This document shows, one piece after another, positions 16,720 to 25,688 of a DNA stretch of 64,000 bases. The notes beneath the pieces are model-generated. The model saw only the letters and a program-made list of their open reading frames with translations. It ran no database searches and was not told where the DNA came from. The stretch lies in the IMG/VR virus record IMGVR_UViG_3300025274_001348, positions 20,543-84,542 of that record, one strand, 5' to 3'. The stretch's first letter is position 1. Each line of letters begins with the position of its first letter. The stretch is from a virus. A program made the position numbers and the translations under genes.

Positions 16720-18921
16720 ATGAAACTGCAAAAGAACGCTAACCTAATTGAAAGGTCGCAGAAGTTCGAGGAAACGAACTACACGATTGAGGCTACAGCA
16801 AAAGCCTTCTCCATTCTCTCGGATGGACTGTACGCGAACAAGATAAGGGCAGTAGTTCGTGAGCTTAGCACAAACGCTTACGACTCACACATCGACGCTG
16901 GCAAGCCTGATGTCCCCTTCGAGGTTCACTTGCCTAATTCAATGGAACCCCATTTTAGCATTCGGGATTTTGGTACAGGTCTTTCGCATGACGATTGCAT
17001 GAACCTGTATACCACCTACTTTCGGTCCAACCGGACTGACAGTAATAAGGCTGTTGGATGTATGGGTCTTGGTAGTAAGTCTCCATTCGCTTATAACGAT
17101 AGCTTTACCGTTGAATCTTTCTTTAATGGCAAGCATCGTACCTACAGTGCTTATAAGAATGAGCAAGAGGAGCCAGTATTTGCTTTGCTCCATGAAAAGG
17201 ATACCAGCGAACCTAACGGTTTGAGGGTTAGCTTCCCTGTCCAGTCTCATGCTTATGATAATGACTTTGACAGGTTTAAAGATGAGGCTGGAGAACTTTA
17301 CGCCTACTTCAAAGTCCAGCCCAAGGTCACTGGCCAAAGTATCGAAGTTGAACCAGTTAACTATATCCTTGAAGGTGATGGTTGGGCTGTTCATGACGGT
17401 AGTGGTCCCAATTACCACTGTAGTGCTATCATGGGACAAGTCTGTTACGAGATTGACCAAGATGCTATGGGTGATTACCCTCAAGAGATCAAGCCAGTAT
17501 TGATGTCAAAGATGGATCTGTTCTTCGATATTGGTGAAATTAATATCACTCCTTCCCGTGAATCTCTTAGCTATAATGAATTCACCCAGAAGGCTATCAT
17601 CAAAAAGTGTCAAGAGGTTCTGGAACAGGCTGCTGGTATTGTTGAGGAGTCAATTAAGAACGCTGAAACACTCTGGGATGCTAGGAAGATGTTTGTTGAT
17701 ATTGTTGATTCCGATCAAAAGTTTGGTAGAATCGGTCAAAGTATCAATAAGGAAAATGCTGAATGGCAAGGTCAGAAGCTATTTTCTGAGAGTACCACAT
17801 GGGGATATCATATTCCCACTGGAGGTATTGATGGCCTAACTGTAGTTATGTATTACAGAGATGGGTGGAAAGAGGCAGTTCAGCGAGACAGCAAAACTGG
17901 CATCGCTCCTAGAGGCAATTATGTTATCTATGTGGATGATCTTAAACGAGGGGCTATTGGCAGAACCAAGCAACTCGTTAAGGATAATACTACCCACAAC
18001 AGGTGGGGAAGTTCTGACAACTCCTTTAGGGTCTACCTGATTAAAGGTAGCGACGAAGCTATCCAACGGGTTAAGGATAAGTTGGGATGTAAAGATAGCG
18101 ATATTCTTCTTGCATCTGATCTACCTAGACCGGATACTAGTGGTTCTTACTCTGATACAGAGGCTAGGACTAAGATTGCTGTTTGGAATGGTGGTACTTA
18201 TGGCTGGAGAGATGCTAACAACTGGGATGATGTAACTATAGACCTCAAGGAAGGTGGTTACTTTGTAGAGATCAATAGGTACAAGTTCAAAAACCCGAAA
18301 CGACCATACGGTTCTTTCTCCTCAAGGACTGGTACTTTTCAGACCATCATTAATAAGTGTGACAAACTTGGCATCGACATTGATAAAATCTATGGTGTTA
18401 AGTCAGCAGTCATGAAGACCAAGAAGTTTCGTGATCTAGAGAAAGCAGGTGTTTGGGTTAACATCTTTGACAAAGTTGAAGAAATTGTTGAAGATCATCT
18501 TGACCATAAAGGCTACCGCACTATAATTGGAATGAGAGAAGGTCGCTCTGACCTGTTCCGTTATGGTAATCACAATCTGGATTACGATGAGGTCTTGGCA
18601 TTCGCTAAGTTGACCGAGACAGATAATGATCTCAAGAACTTCATGAAGCTCTATGAGGAAGAACAAGTAGAAGAGAGTGAAGAATATAGAGCAGTTCTAA
18701 CCTTGTTGAACTGTGCGGAAATGAAAGTAGAGAAAATCAGTAACGGTATTAAGAAGGAGGATTTTGACAAAGCGGAGAAGGCATTATGGGAGAAGTATCC
18801 CCTTGTCAAAGCCGTGTGCCATAACTTTGCTTCAAATCATTTCGATAAGCCGAGTGAAGCTATCAAAGAGTTGGTACGATACGTAGACTTGAAGGAGAAG
18901 GAAGCCAATGAAGCGAATTAA
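16720..18921 (+). CDS. rIIA: rIIA-like GHKL ATPase protein
   Basis: 733 aa. N-terminal GHKL ATPase fold: N-box ELSTNAYDSH, G1 box IRDFGTGLS, G2 box GCMGLGSKSPFAYND. T4 rIIA has the same domain and with rIIB affects membrane integrity and exclusion by resident prophages. ATG 16720 has GAGGG 8 nt upstream; TTG 16705 is also in frame. Codons are richer in GC third positions than in neighbouring metabolic genes, suggesting strong early expression from the promoter at 16642. Confidence 0.9.
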   Translation: MKLQKNANLIERSQKFEETNYTIEATAKAFSILSDGLYANKIRAVVRELSTNAYDSHIDAGKPDVPFEVHLPNSMEPHFSIRDFGTGLSHDDCMNLYTTYFRSNRTDSNKAVGCMGLGSKSPFAYNDSFTVESFFNGKHRTYSAYKNEQEEPVFALLHEKDTSEPNGLRVSFPVQSHAYDNDFDRFKDEAGELYAYFKVQPKVTGQSIEVEPVNYILEGDGWAVHDGSGPNYHCSAIMGQVCYEIDQDAMGDYPQEIKPVLMSKMDLFFDIGEINITPSRESLSYNEFTQKAIIKKCQEVLEQAAGIVEESIKNAETLWDARKMFVDIVDSDQKFGRIGQSINKENAEWQGQKLFSESTTWGYHIPTGGIDGLTVVMYYRDGWKEAVQRDSKTGIAPRGNYVIYVDDLKRGAIGRTKQLVKDNTTHNRWGSSDNSFRVYLIKGSDEAIQRVKDKLGCKDSDILLASDLPRPDTSGSYSDTEARTKIAVWNGGTYGWRDANNWDDVTIDLKEGGYFVEINRYKFKNPKRPYGSFSSRTGTFQTIINKCDKLGIDIDKIYGVKSAVMKTKKFRDLEKAGVWVNIFDKVEEIVEDHLDHKGYRTIIGMREGRSDLFRYGNHNLDYDEVLAFAKLTETDNDLKNFMKLYEEEQVEESEEYRAVLTLLNCAEMKVEKISNGIKKEDFDKAEKALWEKYPLVKAVCHNFASNHFDKPSEAIKELVRYVDLKEKEANEAN

Positions 18922-19201
18922 CGGACATATCAGTATAATTTATGCAGCGGGTCTTGTAGGCTGCGTTTACCTTGGATATCTTATTGGAGGAATCAGTGCG
19001 ACTGAAGTTGAAGTAGGAAAACAAGAGGCTCCTGTAAACAGTTTTCACAACAGGAAATTAATCAGGGAGATTGTGGCACAGAACAAGGTCATTATTAAGC
19101 ATCAAGAAAAGGTGGAAAAGATCGTGGAGTATCTATTCAAGTATGAGCTTGGCACTCCCGTTCCAAGGTTTGAAGAAGAAGGAAAAGAAGATGAGAATTA
19201 G
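18908..19201 (+). CDS. single-span membrane protein, 97 aa
   Basis: Overlaps the rIIA end by 14 nt; AAGGAGAAGGAAGCC precedes the ATG. Membrane span at residues about 8-30 (SIIYAAGLVGCVYLGYLIGG), then a charged coiled-coil-like tail. Located between rIIA and rIIB, so possibly acts with them at the membrane. Function unknown. Confidence 0.6.
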   Translation: MKRINGHISIIYAAGLVGCVYLGYLIGGISATEVEVGKQEAPVNSFHNRKLIREIVAQNKVIIKHQEKVEKIVEYLFKYELGTPVPRFEEEGKEDEN

Positions 19202-19412
19202 TGGAAAGAGTTTTGGTGAATTGAAGGACGTTTTGAGTACGGCTTTGAACAGTGACATTGAGTTCACTTACAACGATAAGCCCCGTCACGGTGAGTTGGT
19301 TGACTTTGGTGTTGGTCCGCATGGTGCGTTCTTCACTATCGAGAATGATGTAGATACTAAGTCGTTTAGCGTCAACAAGGTTAGCGGTCTTAAGATTAGC
19401 CAGTCTGCGTAA
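19191..19412 (+). CDS. hypothetical protein, 73 aa
   Basis: ATG 19191 overlaps the preceding gene; AAGGAAA lies just upstream. Predicted beta-rich small domain (IEFTYNDKPRHGELVDFGVG) somewhat like a WYL-type or Sm-like barrel. Sits immediately before rIIB. Function unknown. Confidence 0.6.
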   Translation: MRISGKSFGELKDVLSTALNSDIEFTYNDKPRHGELVDFGVGPHGAFFTIENDVDTKSFSVNKVSGLKISQSA

Positions 19413-19430
19413 CTTAAAAAGGTATTGAAA

Positions 19431-20297
19431 ATGAATTACATTGTAAGCGGTAACGGAACTATGACAATCGTTGTGAACAACGAGAGTCACACAGTTGGAC
19501 ATGACCATCCTAATTACATGGCAATTAAGGAATGCCTTGGTAACAACGATGAAGCTACTTTGATCCCGTTGCTCGACATCCCTAAGTCAATCCTCAATTA
19601 CACTGAGGGAAAGGTTGATATCAAGGACGGTATCCTTCAGTATGATGATGAGGAGATTCATAACGCGCTAACGGATCGTGTTATGCAAATGATGAGGGAT
19701 GGATTCCCGTTTAAGCCGATGCTTAATTTCTTGGCTAATGTGCTTGAGAATCCCAGCAACCGTGCTGTGGAGGAATTGTATACATTCCTTGAGCATAAGA
19801 ATTTGCCCATTACGGAAGATGGGTGTTTTCTGGCATACAAGGCTGTTACTCATGACTACAAGGACAAGTGGACTGGCGACATTGATAACAGTGTTGGTCA
19901 GCAAGTAGGCATGAAGCGCCGTAAGGTGAATGACAACTGCGACGTTGGTTGCAGCGAGGGTCTCCACTGTGGCGCAATCGAGTATGTCGAAGGCTACAGT
20001 CGTATTACTGGTGATCCAAACACTGATGATAAAGTGGTCATCGTTAAGGTGAACCCCAAGGACGTTGTTTCTGTGCCTCTCGATTCTGAGTGCCAGAAGG
20101 TTCGTACTTGTGCATACGAAGTGGTTGCTGATTACGATGGGCCGCTTCAGCAAGTTGTTCATCATTCTGATAGCAAAGAATGGAGTCAGGATGACTTCGC
20201 TAACTTCATGGCTACTCTCATGGGTAGTAACGAAGACGTTGAGGAATGTGATGAGCAGGACTGGACCGATCATGGGTATGATCCTGACCTCAACTGA
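19431..20297 (+). CDS. rIIB: rIIB-like protein
   Basis: 288 aa. Contains the rIIB core: FLAYKAVTHDYKDKW, DNSVGQ, CSEGLHCGAIEYV and VKVNPKDVVSVPLD. T4 rIIB works with rIIA, presumably at the inner membrane; mechanism unresolved. ATG 19431 chosen over in-frame TTG 19425. Found two small genes after rIIA, so the pair is kept but interrupted. Confidence 0.9.
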   Translation: MNYIVSGNGTMTIVVNNESHTVGHDHPNYMAIKECLGNNDEATLIPLLDIPKSILNYTEGKVDIKDGILQYDDEEIHNALTDRVMQMMRDGFPFKPMLNFLANVLENPSNRAVEELYTFLEHKNLPITEDGCFLAYKAVTHDYKDKWTGDIDNSVGQQVGMKRRKVNDNCDVGCSEGLHCGAIEYVEGYSRITGDPNTDDKVVIVKVNPKDVVSVPLDSECQKVRTCAYEVVADYDGPLQQVVHHSDSKEWSQDDFANFMATLMGSNEDVEECDEQDWTDHGYDPDLN

Positions 20298-20309
20298 GAG
20301 GAGGGACAT

Positions 20310-20768
20310 ATGCAGGATATGCCCCATGTTGTTGGTATAGATGGGTTTCTCGGTTTTGTCTATGTCATGATAGCCATTATCGGTTTTTGGTATGGTGTTT
20401 GCCAAGGATTTCGCTCTATGAAAGAACCCTTATATATCACCCTGACAGAAGAAGAAAAGGATCACACACCTTTCTGTAATGACGATTGGGACACGATTTG
20501 TCGATCAGCTATTGAAGGAGCAAAAGATGGCAATCATCGTGACAGACAATGGGTTATGGAAAACGTCATCAGTACCCATGAGGTAGATAAGGAGGAACCG
20601 GAAGACGAGAAGCCCAAGACGAGTGAGCAAGTAATTAATGATACTATTGCAACACTCAGATCTATGGGTCATAAAGCTGCCGAAGCTAAGAAGCTCGTTA
20701 TGGATCTTGCTTCTAAGAAGGTTTACCACAGTGCCGAAGAGTTGTTAGTAGATGTATATAAAAGGTAA
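20310..20768 (+). CDS. membrane protein with C-terminal RuvA-C/UBA-like domain
   Basis: 152 aa. One membrane span near residues 10-32 (GFLGFVYVMIAIIGFWYG), an acidic linker, then a three-helix C-terminal domain (INDTIATLRSMGHKAAEAKK) resembling the RuvA C-terminal domain, which contacts RuvB in the host. GGAGGGAC upstream gives a good ribosome site. Role unknown; the domain match is by eye. Confidence 0.6.
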   Translation: MQDMPHVVGIDGFLGFVYVMIAIIGFWYGVCQGFRSMKEPLYITLTEEEKDHTPFCNDDWDTICRSAIEGAKDGNHRDRQWVMENVISTHEVDKEEPEDEKPKTSEQVINDTIATLRSMGHKAAEAKKLVMDLASKKVYHSAEELLVDVYKR

Positions 20769-20779
20769 ACCTCAACCAG

Positions 20780-20820
20780 CAGGTTCGCCCCCGTAAGGGG
20801 GCGTTCCTGTTTTTTGTTTT
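20780..20820 (+). terminator. rho-independent terminator
   Basis: CGCCCCC (20786-20792), GTAA loop, GGGGGCG (20797-20803), an outer CAGG/CCTG pair, then TTTTTTGTTTT. Strongest terminator in the window; ends the rIIA-rIIB unit. Confidence 0.93.
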
Positions 20821-20833
20821 ACTGGAGTAAGAA

Positions 20834-21400
20834 ATGAATAGATTAAAAGGTATGACTTGTTATCTATGCGGCGCGATGGATCGCGTGTCTGATGGGGGCG
20901 AAGGATGGCGAGAATGGATCACTCCTCATCTTTACGATCTTGGGGTAGGCGTGTATAATCCTTGTAACAAGCCTAGTGATTTCGCACCAGAAGACGAGAA
21001 CACTAGGAACGCCATTAATTATTACAAGGAGATGGGCAACCATGAGAAGGTTGCTGAAATAATGAAACCTATTTGCGCAGTTGATCTACGCATGGTAGAC
21101 ATCGCGCACTTTCTAGTAATGAGCCTAGATTTAGATGTGCATATGTGTGGATCATATCATGAAGCATTCATGGCGGTGTTTCAAAAGAAGCCCGTACTCA
21201 TCATGTGTGAGCAGGGTAAGAACGCTCTTCCTAATTGGCTGTATGGAGTCATGCCAAACGAAACCATGTTTTCTAGCTGGGAAGACTTACTTAATTACCT
21301 AGAACACATTAACAGTGCAGAAGAAGTAGACCATCTAGATAGATGGAGGTTTTTCGATTTCGAGAAAGTATATGGAGTAGCTGATGGTACGACAACTTAG
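20834..21400 (+). CDS. nucleoside 2-deoxyribosyltransferase-like protein
   Basis: 188 aa. N-terminal YLCGAMDR, central DLRMVDIAHFLV and CGSYHEAFMAVFQKKPV match the deoxyribosyltransferase/DUF4406-like fold common in phages. The family exchanges or hydrolyses bases on deoxyribosides, so it may serve nucleotide salvage. Substrate unknown. Located right after a strong terminator; no clear promoter found upstream. Confidence 0.7.
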   Translation: MNRLKGMTCYLCGAMDRVSDGGEGWREWITPHLYDLGVGVYNPCNKPSDFAPEDENTRNAINYYKEMGNHEKVAEIMKPICAVDLRMVDIAHFLVMSLDLDVHMCGSYHEAFMAVFQKKPVLIMCEQGKNALPNWLYGVMPNETMFSSWEDLLNYLEHINSAEEVDHLDRWRFFDFEKVYGVADGTTT

Positions 21401-21641
21401 GCAGAAAAGGATTATCAAACCGCCAGAGCCTTATAAATATCCTACGAGGTATGGCAGTCATCTATCAATGGTCGATGAAGAAAAGACCGGCGAACTGAAC
21501 AAGGAAAATAAAGTTGTGATTGAGGATGAACATGGTTACTATATAACGGATGAGAGTAGACTCGACAATGGACTAGCAGACCCGAAAAGATATAATTCCA
21601 ACCGTTTAAAATGGTATGAAAAGGAGACACCTAATGTTTGA
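21384..21641 (+). CDS. hypothetical protein, 85 aa
   Basis: Overlaps the preceding gene by 17 nt and the DUF1501 gene by 8 nt. Basic N-terminus (MVRQLRQKRIIKPPEPYK), hydrophilic, no recognisable domain. Confidence 0.55.
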   Translation: MVRQLRQKRIIKPPEPYKYPTRYGSHLSMVDEEKTGELNKENKVVIEDEHGYYITDESRLDNGLADPKRYNSNRLKWYEKETPNV

Positions 21642-22872
21642 CATTCAATTCAACCGGCGAGACTTTATGAAGGTGGGGGGCATTAGTACTGGTCTTGCCT
21701 CTCTAGGATTGTCAGATGACAACGTAGAGAATCTTCCCAACAATGAAAAGTCGGTAGTCTGGTTATGGCTAGGCGGTGGAGCAACTCATGTTGAGACATT
21801 TGATCCTAAACCAATGGCTCCAGTGGAGGTAAGATCCACTACTGGTTCGGTTATGACTAACGGAGACTTTCTCCTTGGCGGCAACTTCCTTAAGATGGCC
21901 ACTAGGGGCGATAAGATCGCTGTAGTTAGATCGTTTGCCCACAGCAACTCTAGTCATAGAACTGGTACTCATTGGGTAATGACTGGACATAACTCGACTG
22001 ACAATACTCCACAGTCAATGCAGCAAGAGCCGTCCTATGGTTCTATCATGTCATCGGTGTATGGAGCTAATCATCCGACAACCGGAATGCCTTCCTACGT
22101 CAAGGTTAATGGTATTTCTTTTGACGGTCCAGCTTGGTTAGGTGGTCAGTATAAGCCTTACGGAGCAAGCGGTGAGGGCGTTGAAAACCTTAAGTCAAGA
22201 GTGGAGAACAATCGTTTTCTTCAACGTCGTGATTTAGTTGGTGGACTGGATAAGCTCAAGATTGAAAACGCTCTTGAAATCTGGCCTGACTTGCGTAAGC
22301 AATCTTTTGGTCTTATTCTAGGAAAGGCTAGTGAAGCCTTCGACCTTAAGAAAGAACCAGAACCCAGCCGCAAGAAGTACGGCGGTGGTCTTGGTGAACA
22401 AATGCTTCTAGCCCGTAGGTTAGTTGAAAATGGCACTAGGTTCGTAACCATCCATTACGGTGGATGGGATATGCATAGCAACATTGCTAAGTCCCTTAAT
22501 GGTAGGATGCCTCCACTTGACCATGCTCTGTCTACTTTTATTGATGATTTGTATGATAGAGGTATGAGCAAGAATGTCTTGCTTGTAGTCACTGGTGAAT
22601 TTGGTCGTACCTATCGTGTCAATAAGAATGCTGGTAGAGATCACTGGGCGCAACTTAGCCCACTGATGTTTAGCGGTGGAGATTTTGAAATGGGTAGAGT
22701 AATCGGAGAATCTACGGCTAAGGCAGAAACTCCCAAGAGTGAACCCTTTGGGCCAAAAGATGTTACCGCTACTATGTTTGCTCACTTCGGTATTGATCCT
22801 CAATTGCAGAAGATTGATTTCGCTGGTCGTCCAAGATATTTCGTGGAAAGTGATGCAAAGGTAATCCTGTGA
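21634..22872 (+). CDS. DUF1501 family protein with Tat-type signal
   Basis: 412 aa. The N-terminus NRRDFMKVGGIS is a twin-arginine-like motif followed by a short hydrophobic stretch. The body matches DUF1501, an alkaline-phosphatase/sulfatase-fold family: WLWLGGGATHVETFDPKP, then SSHRTGTHWVMTG, HYGGWDMHSN and VTGEFGRTYRVN, with Asp/His metal-site candidates. DUF1501 proteins are especially abundant in Planctomycetes; enzyme activity is not established. ATG 21634 has AAGGAG upstream. Possible host-derived gene and a clue to the host. Confidence 0.88.
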   Translation: MFDIQFNRRDFMKVGGISTGLASLGLSDDNVENLPNNEKSVVWLWLGGGATHVETFDPKPMAPVEVRSTTGSVMTNGDFLLGGNFLKMATRGDKIAVVRSFAHSNSSHRTGTHWVMTGHNSTDNTPQSMQQEPSYGSIMSSVYGANHPTTGMPSYVKVNGISFDGPAWLGGQYKPYGASGEGVENLKSRVENNRFLQRRDLVGGLDKLKIENALEIWPDLRKQSFGLILGKASEAFDLKKEPEPSRKKYGGGLGEQMLLARRLVENGTRFVTIHYGGWDMHSNIAKSLNGRMPPLDHALSTFIDDLYDRGMSKNVLLVVTGEFGRTYRVNKNAGRDHWAQLSPLMFSGGDFEMGRVIGESTAKAETPKSEPFGPKDVTATMFAHFGIDPQLQKIDFAGRPRYFVESDAKVIL

Positions 22873-23204
22873 TAACCCTGACAGAGAAAGCAATCAAAGA
22901 GGTCAGGAAAGTGATGCAAGACCTTCCCGAAGCAACCAACAGGCTGCTACGGGTTGGTGTTGCTGGTGGTGGATGCTCTGGGTTTGAATACAAACTGGGG
23001 TTTGTAGAACAGTCAGAGTATTCAGAAAAAACCCATAACAAGTATGAGCAGGATGGGTTGACCATGATAGTCGAAAAGAAAGCTGAACTGTTTATTGACG
23101 GTACTACTATCGACTGGATAGAGGACTTATCTAAACGTGGATTTGCTTTTAACAACCCTAATGCCGCAAGTAGCTGTGGTTGTGGGGAGAGTTTTAGTGT
23201 CTAG
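22869..23204 (+). CDS. IscA/HesB-type iron-sulfur carrier
   Basis: 111 aa A-type Fe-S carrier. The three conserved cysteines are present: Cys36 (GGGCSGF) and Cys103/Cys105 (SCGCGESF). These proteins pass Fe-S clusters to apo-enzymes. GTG start overlaps the DUF1501 stop. HesB-like genes are known in marine T4-like phages. Candidate clients here include the Cas4/AddB-like nuclease at 54763. Confidence 0.9.
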   Translation: MITLTEKAIKEVRKVMQDLPEATNRLLRVGVAGGGCSGFEYKLGFVEQSEYSEKTHNKYEQDGLTMIVEKKAELFIDGTTIDWIEDLSKRGFAFNNPNAASSCGCGESFSV

Positions 23205-23376
23205 ACTTGACTTAGGCTTCAATTTTAATTGTCGGTTTTTTGCCTCGGTATTTACGTGGTCGGCGCTTGTCTCAATGATTATGAATGAGTTTGTACCATC
23301 TTATTCAACTGAGATACTACTATGGTGCTGTGTTAACTGCTATATATGGGAAGGAAGAACGCCTACTATAAAATGA
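23197..23376 (+). CDS. small membrane protein, 59 aa
   Basis: GTG 23197 with GGGGAG at 23184-23189, overlapping the IscA stop. Cys/Trp/Phe-rich with a hydrophobic segment (FFASVFTWSALVSMIMNEF). Short and non-ATG, so only moderately supported. Confidence 0.4.
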   Translation: MSRLDLGFNFNCRFFASVFTWSALVSMIMNEFVPSYSTEILLWCCVNCYIWEGRTPTIK

Positions 23377-23576
23377 AAGAGTATCCCAATAGAGCTACAC
23401 ATATAATTTGCGATTACATTGAGAATGTGGGGTTGAATGGGCCATTTGAGTCTATTCAACCCCATATTCGTATGTTGTGCAAAGAAGCTAAAAAGGCACA
23501 CCCCTTTTTAGGAATGTGCGCAAAAAATATCTACAACAATGCGGAATGGAATTTCATCAAACAATACTTCAAGTAA
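23346..23576 (+). CDS. hypothetical protein, 76 aa
   Basis: Overlaps the preceding small gene by 31 nt. GGAAGG just before ATG. Helical, basic (MKEYPNRATHIICDYIENVG), no recognised domain. Followed by a hairpin and T tract. Confidence 0.55.
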   Translation: MGRKNAYYKMKEYPNRATHIICDYIENVGLNGPFESIQPHIRMLCKEAKKAHPFLGMCAKNIYNNAEWNFIKQYFK

Positions 23577-23577
23577 A

Positions 23578-23606
23578 AGCGGCATCTTTTGCCGCTGTTT
23601 CTTTTT
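23578..23606 (+). terminator. rho-independent terminator
   Basis: AGCGGC / ATCTTTT loop / GCCGCT followed by GTTTCTTTTT. Separates the 20.8-23.6 kb genes from the glycosyltransferase block. Confidence 0.75.
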
Positions 23607-23659
23607 GTTCCTGCCCAGCCTTCCCGATGGTTACGAACCCCTTACGAGTCAGTAAAATC

Positions 23660-24622
23660 ATGAACGAGTTTTTAAAAGAAGATATCATTAACGTAAAGTC
23701 TTGGTTTGACTTAGGTGATTGTAATTACGAACACGATCATAAAGACGACTCAATACCAGATTCTGGTGTTGTGTATTGCAATATAGAACACATACACAAA
23801 TTTTTCAAGAAATGTGAATCTACTGTAAATAATTATGTTGTAGTTAGTGGGTTTAGCGACTATGGTGTTGCATACCAACAACAACACCCAGTTGGAGTTG
23901 ACATGCTAAAATGGATTCCGTTTGTAGAACATATGATACCTGAACTTGGATACAACCCATTAGTTATACCACCAAGATGTGATACAGATAATTGTGATTT
24001 AAACGACACTTATTCCGTGAAGTGTTATTCCCACACAATGTCAACTTTTAAAGGCATACCTTCAAATGTTACAAAATGGTTTTTAGTTAATTCTATGCTC
24101 TCTCAGGATAGGATTCAAGGAATACCTCTTGGTATAGGTAAAGATGCTACAGATGATATACTCGCAACCAACCAATACGAATTGTCAGAGACAGATAACT
24201 GGGTTTACGTTAACTGGCAAAACTACACTTTAGAAAGAAAGTACCTGAAATCATTCTTCCTAAGTAATGGTTTTGACTGGGTTACATACGTTGAAGAACC
24301 AAAAGAATTTAAAGAATACTTGGATGAACTTTCCCGACATGTTTACGCTATATGCCCTCCGGGTAATGGTTTGGACTGTTATAGAATTCTAGAATGCATT
24401 TACGTTGGAACCATACCTATAGTGTTCAATAGTCCATGTATGGACTACCTTAAAGATTTACCAATACTAATTATTGACAATTTTGATGAATTAAATATTG
24501 AAAATCTAAAATCACAGTACGAATCAATATCTCAAAAGATGCAGGATTCCGGTGTGGACAAAGCTAAATTTTCGTACTGGAAGAATGAAATTTCCCAAGC
24601 TGCAAGAGCTTTAAATGAGTGA
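23660..24622 (+). CDS. exostosin-like glycosyltransferase
   Basis: 320 aa from ATG 23660; in-frame ATG 23627 would add 11 residues, and neither has a strong Shine-Dalgarno. The C-terminal half contains AICPPGNGLDCYRILECIY then VGTIPIV and DLPILIIDN, the donor-binding pattern of exostosin/GT47-like transferases. The N-terminal part is divergent. AT-rich codons unlike rIIA. Begins a run of surface-glycan genes; donor and acceptor unknown. Confidence 0.7.
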   Translation: MNEFLKEDIINVKSWFDLGDCNYEHDHKDDSIPDSGVVYCNIEHIHKFFKKCESTVNNYVVVSGFSDYGVAYQQQHPVGVDMLKWIPFVEHMIPELGYNPLVIPPRCDTDNCDLNDTYSVKCYSHTMSTFKGIPSNVTKWFLVNSMLSQDRIQGIPLGIGKDATDDILATNQYELSETDNWVYVNWQNYTLERKYLKSFFLSNGFDWVTYVEEPKEFKEYLDELSRHVYAICPPGNGLDCYRILECIYVGTIPIVFNSPCMDYLKDLPILIIDNFDELNIENLKSQYESISQKMQDSGVDKAKFSYWKNEISQAARALNE

Positions 24623-25688
24623 TGCTATAAATATAATAAGCCCTATCAATCAACTAGGGTACGGTATAGCTGGATTGAACATTGTAAACACCCTGCACAA
24701 AGACGGTTATGAGGTGGGTCTCTCAATAATTGGTCAAGGAGAAGCCCCTCCTGAATATCATCCAATGATAAAGGAGTGTGTAGATAACGCAAAGATGCCA
24801 AATTTCAACGCTCCATGTATTAGAATATGGCATCAGTTTGATATGAGTCAGTTTATCGGCAGGGGCGAAAGAATAGGGTTTCCTATTTTTGAACTTGACA
24901 CTTTTACCGAACAGGAAAAACATCACCTTTCCAGTTTGGACAAAATTTTTGTTTGTAGCCAGTGGGCGAAAAACGTTGTAAAAGAAAACAATATCAAAGT
25001 TGATACTTGCGTAATCCCCCTTGGAGTAAACAGAGATATCTTTTTAAGATCTGACGCCCCGCGTAAAAATACAATCTTCTTCAACTGTGGAAAATGGGAA
25101 AAAAGAAAGGGTCACGATACCCTACCGGAAATTTTTTCCAAAGCTTTTACGTCGGAAGACGACGTGGAATTATGGATGATGTGCGAGAACCCATTTTGTG
25201 GCCCAGAAGAAAATCATGCTTGGGCAGATTCTTATAAGAGGTCTGGATTGGGTGATAAGATAAGACTTATTCCACGCCAGCAGAGCCAAGAAGAGGTGTA
25301 TAATATTATGAAGCAAACCGACTGCGGAGTGTTTCCATCCAGAGCAGAAGGCTGGAATTTAGAGTTATTGGAGATGATGTCCTGTGGCAAACATGTGATC
25401 GCTACCAACTATTCCGCACATACAGAATTTTGCAATAAGGACAATTGTCATCTCGTAGAAATAAACAGCCTAGAGGAAGCTAAAGACGACAAATGGTTTT
25501 TTGGGGGAGGTAATTGGGGATCTATTAAAGAGCTAGAAATAGACCAAATTGTTTCTCATATGCAGGAAATCCACAAACTCAAACAAGAACAAAATCTGAA
25601 AATTAATAGCGCCGGAATTGAAACAGCGGAAAAGTTTTCTTGGAATAATACCGTGAAGGAAATTATATGTGGAATGTCCCAGATATAA
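24615..25688 (+). CDS. GT-B glycosyltransferase (GT4-like)
   Basis: 357 aa. N-terminal LGYGIAGLN and PLGVNRDIF, then C-terminal domain FNCGKWEKRKGHD and FPSRAEGWNLELLEMMSCG with the E-x7-E nucleotide-sugar motif followed by HVIATNYSAHTEF. Retaining glycosyltransferase fold. Overlaps the upstream transferase by 8 nt and the downstream methyltransferase by 22 nt. Substrates unknown. Confidence 0.85.
   Translation: MSDAINIISPINQLGYGIAGLNIVNTLHKDGYEVGLSIIGQGEAPPEYHPMIKECVDNAKMPNFNAPCIRIWHQFDMSQFIGRGERIGFPIFELDTFTEQEKHHLSSLDKIFVCSQWAKNVVKENNIKVDTCVIPLGVNRDIFLRSDAPRKNTIFFNCGKWEKRKGHDTLPEIFSKAFTSEDDVELWMMCENPFCGPEENHAWADSYKRSGLGDKIRLIPRQQSQEEVYNIMKQTDCGVFPSRAEGWNLELLEMMSCGKHVIATNYSAHTEFCNKDNCHLVEINSLEEAKDDKWFFGGGNWGSIKELEIDQIVSHMQEIHKLKQEQNLKINSAGIETAEKFSWNNTVKEIICGMSQI

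Noticed and set aside
17249-17839. Overlapping + strand open frames inside rIIA
   Set aside because: They are in alternative frames of a gene with strong domain evidence and lack ribosome sites.
19668-20405. 245-codon minus-strand open frame opposite rIIB
   Set aside because: Antisense shadow of rIIB; low-complexity composition, no Shine-Dalgarno, no recognisable domain, and all supported genes run the other way.
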